This document shows, one piece after another, positions 44,452-54,480 of a stretch of 64,000 nt of DNA. The notes below the pieces were generated by a model, which searched no databases, was not told the origin of the DNA, and saw only the letters and a list, made by a program, of their open reading frames with translations. This DNA is from Humulus lupulus (Eukaryota; Streptophyta; Magnoliopsida; Rosales; Cannabaceae), in contig NC_084802.1 in assembly GCF_963169125.1 (NCBI RefSeq), positions 11,408,896 to 11,472,895 of the forward strand, written 5' to 3'. The position numbers and the translations under genes were made by a program. Each line of letters starts with the position of its first letter. Within the stretch, counting starts at the first letter, position 1.

Positions 44452-46489
44452 TCAGTCATCCACAACCAGATCATTAGTAGTCATGATGCCAAAAGAAGTG
44501 GCTAACTCTTCGGCCCGGGTTATCTCTTCAGCCCTCATCTTCTCCAATTCCTCAAGATCAGCAATGTATTTGGGAACATCCCAGCTATCAGCCTTACCAT
44601 CCCGAAACTCACTGGCCATTACGCCACGGCATTGGATCTCAGCCTCCAGCCCAATGACCAACATCCGATTCTCCAACGAAGCAACCTCGGCTTTCAAATC
44701 ATCAACTTGACCAAGAGTCACTCTCAGCTTCTCGACATCAGCTTCCTTGGATTCTAGTTGAGCCTTCAAATCAGCTATGAGTTGATCAGACTCCTTCTTG
44801 GAATCTTTCAGCCGACTAACTTCACCCCGAAGATCATTTCTCTGACTCCTTACGTCCTTTAGAGTTGCCATTAAGGACTTGATTTTCTTCTTCAGCCAAA
44901 TGACCCCTTGCAAACCCTGACACATAAAAAAGAAAATGTAAGACAACAAGAGAAATCAGCTAGTCGGCACAAACAAAACTAAATGAAATATTCGTACCTG
45001 GAACAAATGAGAAACAGTGGTATCAATTGACCCATCCGTACCAACCTGCTCCATTCTGTGATCATCTTTGGGCCACAACAACTTATCAATCTCTCCTAAG
45101 TGAGGCCCAATCTCACTATAGGCCGCAGCATTGAAAGGGAACGAAAGGGCAACAGTGTCGCTAAATGGGTCGGAAGAATCATCCTGCACAGCCTTCTTCT
45201 TTTTTTTCGTCTGACTCCGCGTCAAAACAGGGGGATCAGCCGGAGGCACAAAAACCTCTCTATCAGCTTCTGAGCTCCCAACGGACGATTTCTTTGCTTG
45301 ACGCAAACGTTCCAAGGCATTGGAACCGGTTAGAGGAAGTGTAAAGGGTCGGGACATAGCTACGTCTGCAAACAACCGCTCACTTGTCGTCAATTCAGTC
45401 AAAAAATTGGGAGTATATCCCAAGACTTCTAAACTTCTCTTGATAAACACAACACGAGGATTATTAGGACTCTGTAGAAGAGGAATACCTTCAGGGAGTT
45501 TTTCAACAGAGCGCCACAAAGAACTCTGACGGAGACTCGATTCAGACAACAAATCACTCCACTCACGCTCCGCCTCAGGAATAGCAAGAATACTCTTAAG
45601 TCGACCAGAAGACTCCCTCGAATCCCAAAGGTACTCAAATCGAAGCCTACCTGCAAAATGATAGAAGTATCAGCACACAAAATAAAATAAGAACAACAAC
45701 AACAAGTATATGCAAGGAAACGGATTAGTAGGCAAGCATAAAAGACTCACATGCAGGAGACCATGAACAAGGTATCCTACTATCAGCAGGTAACCCCAAC
45801 GAGACGAAAGGGACGAAGAAGTAACGGTCCTTCCACCTCTTATCTCCACTCTTCAAACTAATAATTAAAGGAGGGTCCTTCCCCCTAGTTGTTAACTGGT
45901 ACCTACCATTGTCATTAAGGTGTGCCTTCAAGTAGTAAGCTCTCAACAAGTCAGCCACCCCAAGTGTTATCTTGTGCCTTTCACAAAGGACTTCGAGAGA
46001 CATCAAAATCCGCCATGAATTTGGCATTAGTTGTCCGGGCGAAATCTCGTGGTACTCACACAACTCAACGACTAATCGGGGGATAGGAAACCGAAGCCCT
46101 TCTTTGAAGGGAAGTTCATACAGACACACCCAACCAGGTAAGTGCCAGTCAGGCCGCTCCGCCTTAGCAGGAGCATGCAGACTGATGGTATCAGGGATCT
46201 CATAATGACGACGAAGATAGGTCAACTCACCTAAACTTATGGAAGACCTAGGATTAGAACTAAGCATACTACCAGAACCCGGCATACCACCATCAATAGG
46301 TTCGTTAGAATCTATTCCCCTTCCAGTAACATCACCTAAAGGACGACCCCCCAATTCTACTACTGTAATTCGGTTGCAATCAACCATCTCAGCAGAACTT
46401 TGAAAGAGAGAACTAAAATCTTCTTCACTAAATGAACAAGACAGTCGACAGACTGAATCAGCGTGACTATCACACCTACTTGTAGACAT
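44452..46489 (-). CDS. Tat-2 antisense gene, intact spliced ORF of 618 codons
   Basis: On the strand opposite to gag-pol, three coding exons, 46489-45751, 45650-44998 and 44916-44452, join with GT-AG borders and phases 1 and 0 to 1,857 bases with no internal stop. A 5'-UTR intron (46952-46504; donor GTAAGT, acceptor CTCTAG) ends 14 bases before the ATG. Residues about 85-245 form a globular core (LPGWVCLYELPFKEG, FPIPRLVVELCEYHEISPGQ) that resembles the Pfam putative gypsy-type transposon family as I know it. Around the middle is a basic run (RSQTKKKKKAVQDD), NLS-like. The last exon (residues 465-618) is a coiled coil rich in Glu, Lys and Leu. It shares plan and intron phases with the Tat-1 antisense gene but little plain sequence. 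Function unknown. Exon borders are inferred from sequence. Confidence 0.75.
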
Positions 46490-47010
46490 AATGAGCTGAT
46501 CACCTAGAGCAAAACAACAGCTAAGCCTTAAGGAACACAAAAAAGACATGAATAACATTTAGCTTGATACACAATCAAGAAGCGCTGGACGACTCATCAA
46601 TCAATCAGTCAGACAGACCAAACATAAAAAACATATGATAAAACGAGGCAAAACAGACTACTATATCAAATTAGATTACAAAGTATTCAGTTAGACTGCA
46701 GTCAGCCTATAAGTCTCTACTAATCAGTCAGACATACCACTCGGCTCAAGGAACAGAAACACATGAATTAGACATACGCCTAAACAACAGAAATTCATAT
46801 GCCACCATTGCAATCAGATTAAACGCAAATAGAAAATCTACAGGATCATACAAAAATAACAGTTGAATAAACTAACCTAGCACGAAGAACATGAAGAACA
46901 CAAAGAACATGCATAAGGACATTGAAAGGAAAACAAATGAGAGAAAACTTACCTCTTGAGAAGCTCTTTTACTCCACACCCTGCACCTCCTCTCCAAGCC
47001 TTCCTCAAAT
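46490..47010 (-). other. 5' leader of the Tat-2 antisense gene with intron
   Basis: The first, non-coding exon would run from about 47010 to 46953 (ends CTCAAGAG before GTAAGTTTTC). The intron is 46952-46504, and 46503-46490 continue to the ATG. The start site is estimated from the TATA box. Confidence 0.55.
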
Positions 47011-47037
47011 GAATGCAATGGTAAAAACAAACCACCC

Positions 47038-47046
47038 TTATATAGG
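47038..47046 (-). promoter_or_regulatory. TATA box of the Tat-2 antisense gene
   Basis: The minus strand reads GCCTATATAAGGGTGG. A start about 30 bases further fits the first exon described. Confidence 0.6.
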
Positions 47047-47159
47047 CACACAAATCCACCAGATTAGTGCCAAGTGTCAACCATCAGGTGGCCCTACCAA
47101 AAAGGATTTAACTTCCTAAAAGTCTCAGAGACAAATGAAAATTCACATTGAGCGCACTA

Positions 47160-47720
47160 GGCCCACTCGGCCATCTCCCCCAGACACACTACCTCCTCGG
47201 CAGACCACTCGGCAGACCACTCGGCCCAAACACACGAGTCACTCGGCCACCCCGGCGAAGCACTCGGCCACCCCGGAGGAGCACTCGGCCATGCCGACAA
47301 AGCACTCGGCCACCCCGGTGAAGCACTCGGAGGAGCACTCAGCCATGCCAACGAAACACTCGGCCTTCCCGGAGGAACACTCGGCTCGTGCAGCCCATTC
47401 AGTCGGCCAACATGTGACCCACTCGGCCATGCCTCAGGGCCACCCCGTGGACCACTCGGCCAGAAGGCCGTTCGGCCCAAGCAGCCGGTCGGCCAACCAG
47501 GCCCGCGCGCATCCGCAATCCACTCGGACAGCCGGATGCATATGTGCTCATTACTCGGCCGGATGCGTAGGTGCGCATCACTCGGCCACAAGTAAGCAGC
47601 CAGTCGGCCCAAACAGCCGATCGGCCAACCAGGCCCGCGCGCATCCGCAAGTCACTCGGACAGCCGGATGCGGTGCCCATCACTCGGCCGGATGCATAGG
47701 AACGCATCACTCGACCACAA
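47160..47720. repeat. GC-rich minisatellite upstream of the Tat-2 3' LTR
   Basis: Units of the type CACTCGGCCACCCCGGAGGAG repeat from 47215 to 47400. They are followed by two copies of a larger unit of about 115-130 bases (from about 47470 and about 47600, with CGGTCGGCCAACCAGGCCCG and GCCGGATGC). It is very different in composition from the AT-rich neighbours. Long open frames here follow from the repeats. Confidence 0.8.
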
Positions 47721-47857
47721 GTAAGATCGAGTTTACCTTTCGGGAAAATGGAGTCAATGCATATTCTAACAATTTTCTCTAACTATTGGGAAAATGGATA
47801 AATTCTGATGGAATTAATTTCTTTTTTACTCTTTGATAAAAGAATGAATTCTATACC

Positions 47858-47875
47858 AAAGAGTGAGGGACAAAC
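47858..47875 (+). promoter_or_regulatory. Tat-2 polypurine tract
   Basis: AAAGAGTGAGGGACAAAC lies directly before the 3' LTR. Confidence 0.65.
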
Positions 47876-48573
47876 TGTAGTGGACAAAATTCGTATACTT
47901 GAAAAATAATAGTCCAACAAGCAGTCAGTCAGCCCAATAAGCTATCTAACTTGCCAAGAAGGCCCAAAGCCCATGTAAAATAGGCTCGCATATACAAAGT
48001 ACCATCCAATTACCCAAAACCATACCCGGACCCGAATTCGGATATACTCAGTCAGCCAGGGACCTTGAAACAGTCAAGACTCCCATCACGTTCGCCAAGA
48101 ATCTCGGAATAAAACCCCTTGGAGCGAGTCAAACGAATGAGAAAGACGGAGGAGGACGGAACGAGAAGGAGGACAATAAATAAGACCATCAGAGATTGAG
48201 AAAAGGCATCAAATAATCACTGAACTTTCTTTACTCTCTAATTGAAACGAAGGCTAATCTATTTCTGAGCAATCCAGTCAAGTAAGACTAATTAGCCAGT
48301 CTGATTGGACCTGACCTAGTCGCTTGACTCCTCCGTCATCGCCACCGTCACTCTGACCATTTTATGACTCCTCCATCCATCATCATTTCGACTATTTATA
48401 TCTTAATTTTATTACTTTCTATTAGCTCTCGTTACAACCCGACTGACTTGAGCGTCGGAGTCCCTTTGGCTGACACCCCACCGGTGCTCCCAATTGAACT
48501 CTCGTCTCTCTTCTTTTTGTTATTGACAGGTTGCTGGTGCCCCTCTAATCAATTGTAGGAAATCACCTCTATA
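47876..48573 (+). repeat. Tat-2 3' LTR
   Basis: It matches 37496-38193 with about 8 substitutions. The last bases are CTCTATA in place of CTCTACA. Confidence 0.94.
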
Positions 48574-48578
48574 ATGTT

Positions 48579-51404
48579 CAATAGTAAAATAAGTCATAAA
48601 GTTATCCTTTTAAGGTTACCCCTACAAAAATAAAAAAAGTTCATAAAGTTCATTCCTTAGTAAATTACTGTAAATAAACTAAGAATCATCTTGTGACTCA
48701 TGAACCTAACTCAAATAAATTATTTAACATTAATAATAAAATAAACAAACATATATTATAAAATATTCATTGCTTATTAAAGATGAGTGTTAAACTAATT
48801 ACATTTCATAAAAAAATATCAACAAGTCTATTACAAGTCTATTATTGACTTTGAGATTATTACTAAAGAGCATCATTTTTCTCGAACGTGTGAATGTCGA
48901 TGATGGCTTTGTGAGGTGGACACCGACGATGGTTGGAGGTGGGGTTCGGGTTGGCAACAATGGGAAAATATAATTAATCTCAACATAATATTTATCCCCA
49001 ATTTAATCATCATAAGGATTTCAAAAAATATGACTTATTACAACGGGCATTTATGACACTTGATATACCAGCATATATTAAAAAACAAATATATGAGCAC
49101 ATCAAGTCCCATAATCACCAACATAAAATAAAATCAAATCCACTATAATTCATGTGATAAAACGAAGAAGTTCATATGCAGTATATATGAACATGTAAAC
49201 AATGATGAAGATAATACAAACTAGATTCAAAGTTTAACATAAAAAAAACTTAAAATAAAAAGTAGATGTCTCTTCTCCTTTTTAAAAAGAATAACAGATT
49301 CATATATATAATCAATGAACATAATACATAAATCAAATACCAAACACAAAATTTTCACACTTTAAAAAAATCATATTCAAAACATATTTGTATACATAAT
49401 AAAAATCAGATTCAAACACACAAAACTCGTAAACTCAAAAACTAGTTATCTCTCCAAAAACAAAGTTCACCCTACAATATCAAAGTTCACCCTACAAACC
49501 AGAAAGCAGAGCATGCTAAAAATAGAGAAACACTTGAGATTAATGCAAAACTGTAGAAATGGAAAAACAAAGAAATATGAAAAAGCAAATATCTAAATAT
49601 GAAAAAAAAAATATCAGAACATAAAAAAAATTAGTAAATCTTAGTACAGGAACAAAGAATCAGATTCACTAATGCAGTAAGCTTATTAAATTAATCTACA
49701 TCCTAAATCTGAATATCAATATCAATAACAAAGTACAAAAAAATCTCCAAGTCTGAATATAGCAACATAGTATCAATTTATTGATGATAGCATATACCTT
49801 GTTGTTCTGTCTGTCTCTGCTACAGAACCAAAAGCTACTCCAAAACAGGGAATAACAAAGACCAAACACTATATGTGATGTTCCCAAATCATCATCAGTA
49901 TTTCAAAACTAATTATGACCAAATATGGGCATTTATGACATACATAGAATGCCAATATAACTAAAAATACGGCATATCAAATGTCATAATCACTAACACA
50001 TTAGCTAGTCATACTTATTATGGCTCTTCATTGACAAGAAAAAAGTGCACGTCTACACAATGTCTCAAAAATGAAATAAGTAAACCATAACCATAAAATC
50101 AATTAAAAATACACTTGTTTAAGACAAAATCAGATTTGGCTGTGTTCATAACTTTGAATACACAAAATCATATAATTAGAAAGACAAAAAAATCACATAT
50201 TCATAGCAATGTTTGAATCCAGACTGCCTTAAATAATAAAAACAATCCAAATCAATACACATAATCAAAGATTTTGATTTTCCACTAATAATAAAAATCA
50301 CCCAAATCAACACACATATCTAATATTCAGATTTGGCTAAGATAATAAAAATTAATATAATCAACACCACAATATATTCAAAATTGGCTTTTAAAAAAAA
50401 AGTTCATAAAACTATTCTCAAAACATATCTAAAATCAATTGCAAATATATAACTTGCCCAAGACAGTGATTAAACCACAGATTGCCTCATAATAAAATTG
50501 CCAAAACCAGCAACCATATTTAAAAAAATTAGATATGCTGTAATAAAAATTACCAAAGACAAAATCAATCAACAACATATTTTCAAATATTCAGATTTGC
50601 CTCATATAGATATATTCATCACCAATCCTTCAGATTTTGGGAATTTATAATAAATAAAATCATAGTATACCTCAATATTGCATACCTAAACTACAAATAC
50701 ATCCACTACAATCAACACCTCAATCCCCATCACTGCAATCAACACCTCAAACCTCGTTGCTGCAATCAATACCTCAAACCCACCAGCCACTGCAATGAGG
50801 AAAACAAATAAAAGAAAGTTAAAACATTGTAAAGATAAAAACATAAAAAAATGATAGTGAGCATACGGTATCTCAATTGAAGAATAGTGAATAAAGCGTT
50901 TGGATTCAATAACAGAATTAAGGCGTCTGGGTTCAAGAAAATAGGTGAAGGCGTCTCGGTTCAACAACGGAGAAGAAGGCCTCTGGGTTCAAGAACGAAT
51001 TCAAGAATAGAGACGAAGGCAACTGGGTTCATGAAGATGAACTAAGGCCTCTGAGTTCAAGAACGGAATCAAGAATAGAGACGAAGGCAAACATTAAACA
51101 ACTAGCAAAGAAATTATATATTACATTTTATTATACTACTAAAAAAACAAAAGAAGTTATGAATGTGAGTCTTTATTAAGCCACTTTAGTAGTACCTGTA
51201 TAGGTAGTGAAAAGTAAAAAGTTAGGGAATCATATTTTTATTTTTCAAAAAGATTATATAAAAGTAATATTTAACATATATTATTTATATATTTAATTTT
51301 TGGGTGATGCTTTGTCCTACTCCCCTAACTCATCACTGATTCTTACTACTTAAATATAATACAATTAAACAAAAAAAAAACATATGAGCATTTAAATTAA
51401 AAAA
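48579..51404. other. CACTA-2 interior, no gene recognised
   Basis: The region is AT-rich. There is a small GC-rich patch at 48895-48960. Direct repeats of about 50-65 bases (AAGGCGTCTGGGTTCAAGAA, AATCAAGAATAGAGACGAAG) lie at 50895-51090. They resemble in style the leader repeats of CACTA-1 (25349-25450). Confidence 0.55.
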
Positions 51405-52058
51405 TCATACACACGAAACAGCCTCTTGAAGATTGTCTTCACCACATCTGGGAAATTGGGTGGAAAAGGAGCACATGGAAAGAAAAACTTGAGTTAAGAT
51501 TATGAAGAAGAAGGAAAAAAAAGAGTTTCAAGCTTTCAACTAGATACTTCACTAACCCAATCTTTGAGGGAATATTGACTCATCATCTAGCTGAACTTCA
51601 ATCCAATCCATTAAGTACTCAAACATATTTTGGAGTAGAGACCTTTATTGGTTCTTTTGTGGTAACCCCATCAGCCCACTTATACGAGTATCTGCCAAGA
51701 ATGAAAACAGACAAGGAATAATGATCTATTCGAGTTCTAAACACAATACAGCCAAAAGAATCTACTTGGTTGAGTACTCACACTGGTCCAGCATTCATGA
51801 CTGGACAACTAGTTGGAGTGCAGAATTCAGTGAGAGTACCATAGAGGATGTTCACTCGGTTAAAAAAGTTCACAGCTACAGTATAAACAACAAACGGACT
51901 AAGTTGAAAAATCAACACACGAATAGTTCTTTTAATCCTATTCTACTAAACAGGAATAAAATCTTACTGTTCACAGCTAGCCATTCATTACAATCATCAC
52001 CAGGAGGAAGCCTTATGACTTCCTTTAAATTCCCATTGCCCAAAGTTGTTACAATGTG
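51405..52058 (-). pseudogene. Captured MOB1-like gene fragment (four exons) in CACTA-2
   Basis: Four exon pieces on the minus strand match plant MOB1 kinase activator proteins in order: 52058-51968 (HIVTTLGNGNLKEV, RLPPGDDCNEWLAVN), 51875-51782 ([25 protein letters not shown]), 51691-51557 (YSYKWADGV, YLMDWIEVQLDDESIFPQRL) and 51474-51405 (APFPPNFPDVVKTIFKRLFR). MOB1 binds and activates NDR/LATS-type kinases. Introns with GT-AG borders remain between the first three, with phases 1 and 2 that fit. The third exon has one inserted T (stop right after PKYV). The acceptor before the fourth has changed to CAT. The N-terminal exon and the C-terminal part with the two zinc-binding His are missing, while the Cys-x4-Cys pair (CTPTSC) is kept. 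Hence a pseudogene carried as cargo. Confidence 0.88.
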
Positions 52059-53400
52059 CTATCAACTATATCACTTTCAGCAACAATATATATATATATA
52101 TCATATTTACATATAACAACAGAGAGATACCATGGGAGAGATGTGAGTTACCGTGAGTGTAAGAGGGAGAGAGAGAGATCAAACCCAGCTGTTCCCAAAG
52201 CCCCCACAACGTTCGTAGATCCCCATCCCCGCCATTGAGCCCGCATCTGAGACGAGGAAGACCACGAGCCCAGACCTTCGTTGCAAAAGTGGAAAAATCA
52301 ACATGTTCTTGACCTCTTTTATAGCGTTTACCTGGTACAAAGATAGAATCCTTATTAATGCAATGGTTAATTATAACAAGAGTCAATCACGGAAATATAA
52401 CACAAATAAAGTTACAGAAGAAACATGTACACCTCCTCCAATGCTTTATTTTAGAGCTCAAGAAAAGCAAACACAAATAAACTGCTGCATAAAGAAGGGG
52501 CTGAGCCAACCAAGCAGTGAGAATGCAAAGAATGCAACTAGTTCACCACAGAGTAACTTATTGGTAGATCAGCCTTCAAGTAACAATCTTCAAGTTCATT
52601 ACACAGCTTACAAGGTAAAATGCCCAACAAAACATGATCTAGCATGAGTGTTGAAACACTGATAAACGATCATATTCGAGCTAACCAAGATGTAAACATT
52701 AAAATCCATTTCAAACTCAAAGACCGTTATCCCAACTACATGAGATTTTACTATTTTATAGATCAGTGTCATAAATTAACACACAAATAATGATGAATAC
52801 AACTGCCCAATTCTTTCTTTCAGTATATTAATGAATCAACTAAAATATAATTTTTTTGTCAACATTCACTAGTGTCTTTTCTCTGTATGTCAATTACAGA
52901 ACTAGTTCTAGTTCCAGACATTCAAATATTAGAAATAATAACAGTTATATGCAAAACCAAATATGCCGTAACTTCATACGTTAGTTGTACTTAGAGATAA
53001 GGAGAGCATACATACCTATATTTGACTGCAAACAAGGAACGAGTGGCACATGATTTATGGTTTTCACAATGATACATTTTTGCACCTCTTCCCCGTGCCC
53101 TTCGTCAAACAAGAGGCTCGGGGTAGTCGGAATCTCGCCGGAAAGTGCAAGGGGCGGACGACTTCAGACCGTTGGTTGACAGCCCTGGGTAGTGCGTACG
53201 GTGGTGAGCTCGCGGGGGTCAACGTTTTGAGGGCCGACGGTTCGATTGGGCTGGCGCGTGTACGGCTCCGACGATGGGACGATGGCCGTTCGGGCCTGGC
53301 AGAAGCAACACAGTAGTGAGAGAGAGAGAAAGAGGGTTTCGGGGAAGATAGAGGGAAAAGAGGGAAAGAAATGTTTCAGATTTTTTTTATCCAAAAATTT
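52059..53400 (-). other. Leader-like GC-rich blocks of CACTA-2, possibly other captured host sequence
   Basis: 52150-52320 and 53050-53390 are clearly GC-richer than the flanks. On the minus strand 53390-53320 is CT-rich (CTTTCTCTCTCTCTCACTAC) like a plant leader, followed by a block with many CpG. No protein family was recognised. They may be the element's promoter and first exon, or a second captured gene. Confidence 0.4.
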
Positions 53401-53639
53401 TCTTATTTATTGAGAGACAAGTGTTAGGGTTTAGGTTTATAAGTATATATTTATATTTAATAATAAATTTATTTATGTTTTTATTATATTTTATGTATAG
53501 ATAAAATGATGTGTACATTATAAAATAAGTATGGTTAGACACTAGGATAATGTTGTAGACACATAAGCATTAATTTTAATAAAATTTTAAAAATTAAAAT
53601 AAAATTAGAGGGAAAAATGAGCTCCAAAAGCTTAATTTT

Positions 53640-54137
53640 TTTCCTCCAATATATACGTAGGTAAAAATCTTTACCTACCAATTTTATTGGTAGCAAAAAA
53701 TATATTTGAAATAGTTTATATATTTTGTAATATTTACCTACGCATAGTTCGTACCATTAAATATTGGTAGGTAAAAGTCACCTTTACCTACAAATAAATA
53801 TAAGTAGGTAAGGAATTGGTAGGCAAATGTCGTACACATCATATTATTTACTCCACATAAGCTTCCAAATAAGCATTTATAATAATAAAATAATATAATG
53901 AAAATAAAAAATTGGGGGAAAATTGAGCGGGAATGGTTAAAAAATTTCCCTCCATAATATACGTAGGTAAAGATCATTACCTACTGATATTATTGGTAGA
54001 TAAAGCTATGTTCCAAAATATAATATAATGGACTAGCATTTACCTACTAATATTATCTACCAATAAATATTGGTAGGCAAAACATTACTTTCCATACCAA
54101 TATATATTGGTAGGTAAAGATCAGATTTCTTGTAGTG
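53640..54137. repeat. CACTA-2 right subterminal repeats and terminus
   Basis: Ten or more copies of TTTACCTACCAATATT or AATATTGGTAGGTAAA lie here, some joined as palindromes. The element ends with TTTCTTGTAGTG at 54137. Confidence 0.8.
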
Positions 54138-54480
54138 ATAAATATACATGTTCATTTTATTGGGTGCTTTAATGTCAATTCATTGACTCAAAACAAAGAA
54201 AATTTCACTTCCGTACAAAGAAAGATGACTTATATATGTTATTTTTTTGGATTTATAACATTTTGTTTGAAGTTTGTAAAGTTTGTTTATTGTTTGATGT
54301 GAATCTGTAACAGTATGTTACCGTTTTGTAAAGTATGCTTGCAGTATGATTTGGTTTTATATGTTACAAATTTGAGAAGTTTTTTTTTTTTTGGAAAAGA
54401 AGGACTATATATTCAACTAGCACAAACCAATTACAAGATTAACAGTAGCAATCAGCCACAACACACAACAAAAGCACGAA

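Larger units (their letters stand above)
37496..48573 (+). mobile_element. Tat-2: full-length Ty3/Gypsy retrotransposon of the Tat lineage
   Basis: 698-bp LTRs at 37496-38193 and 47876-48573 are flanked by a perfect 5-bp duplication ATGTT (37491-37495 and 48574-48578). The order is LTR, primer-binding site, gag, PR, RT, RNase H, second RNase H, IN, an antisense spliced gene, a GC-rich minisatellite, polypurine tract, LTR. The two LTRs differ at about 8 of 698 positions. Gag-pol has four in-frame stops and one frameshift, while the antisense gene is open throughout. Confidence 0.93.
36845..54137. mobile_element. CACTA-2: non-autonomous CACTA transposon carrying host gene pieces, interrupted by Tat-2
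   Basis: The left end reads CCCTACAAGAAAATGG and the right end TTTCTTGTAGTG (ending 54137), an inverted pair with one changed base. Both ends carry repeats of TTTACCTACCAAT and its complement. No transposase is seen. Instead there are fragments of a MOB1-like gene and a GC-rich leader-like block. Without Tat-2 it is about 6.2 kb. The 3-bp flanks (AAG and ATA) do not match. Confidence 0.75.

Noticed and set aside
47135..47782. Long open frames in both strands of the GC-rich Tat-2 array
   Set aside because: Low-complexity repeats rich in CGGCC give open frames on both strands. They have no known domain and no separate promoter.
50686..50967. Minus-strand frame with a hydrophobic C-terminal repeat
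   Set aside because: The apparent membrane-like stretch is encoded by the short direct repeat TGCAATCAACACCTCAA. There is no supporting context.
53050..53316. Plus-strand frame of 88 codons in the GC-rich block of CACTA-2
   Set aside because: The leader-like features are on the minus strand. The plus frame has no domain and ends in the repeat-rich CT tract.
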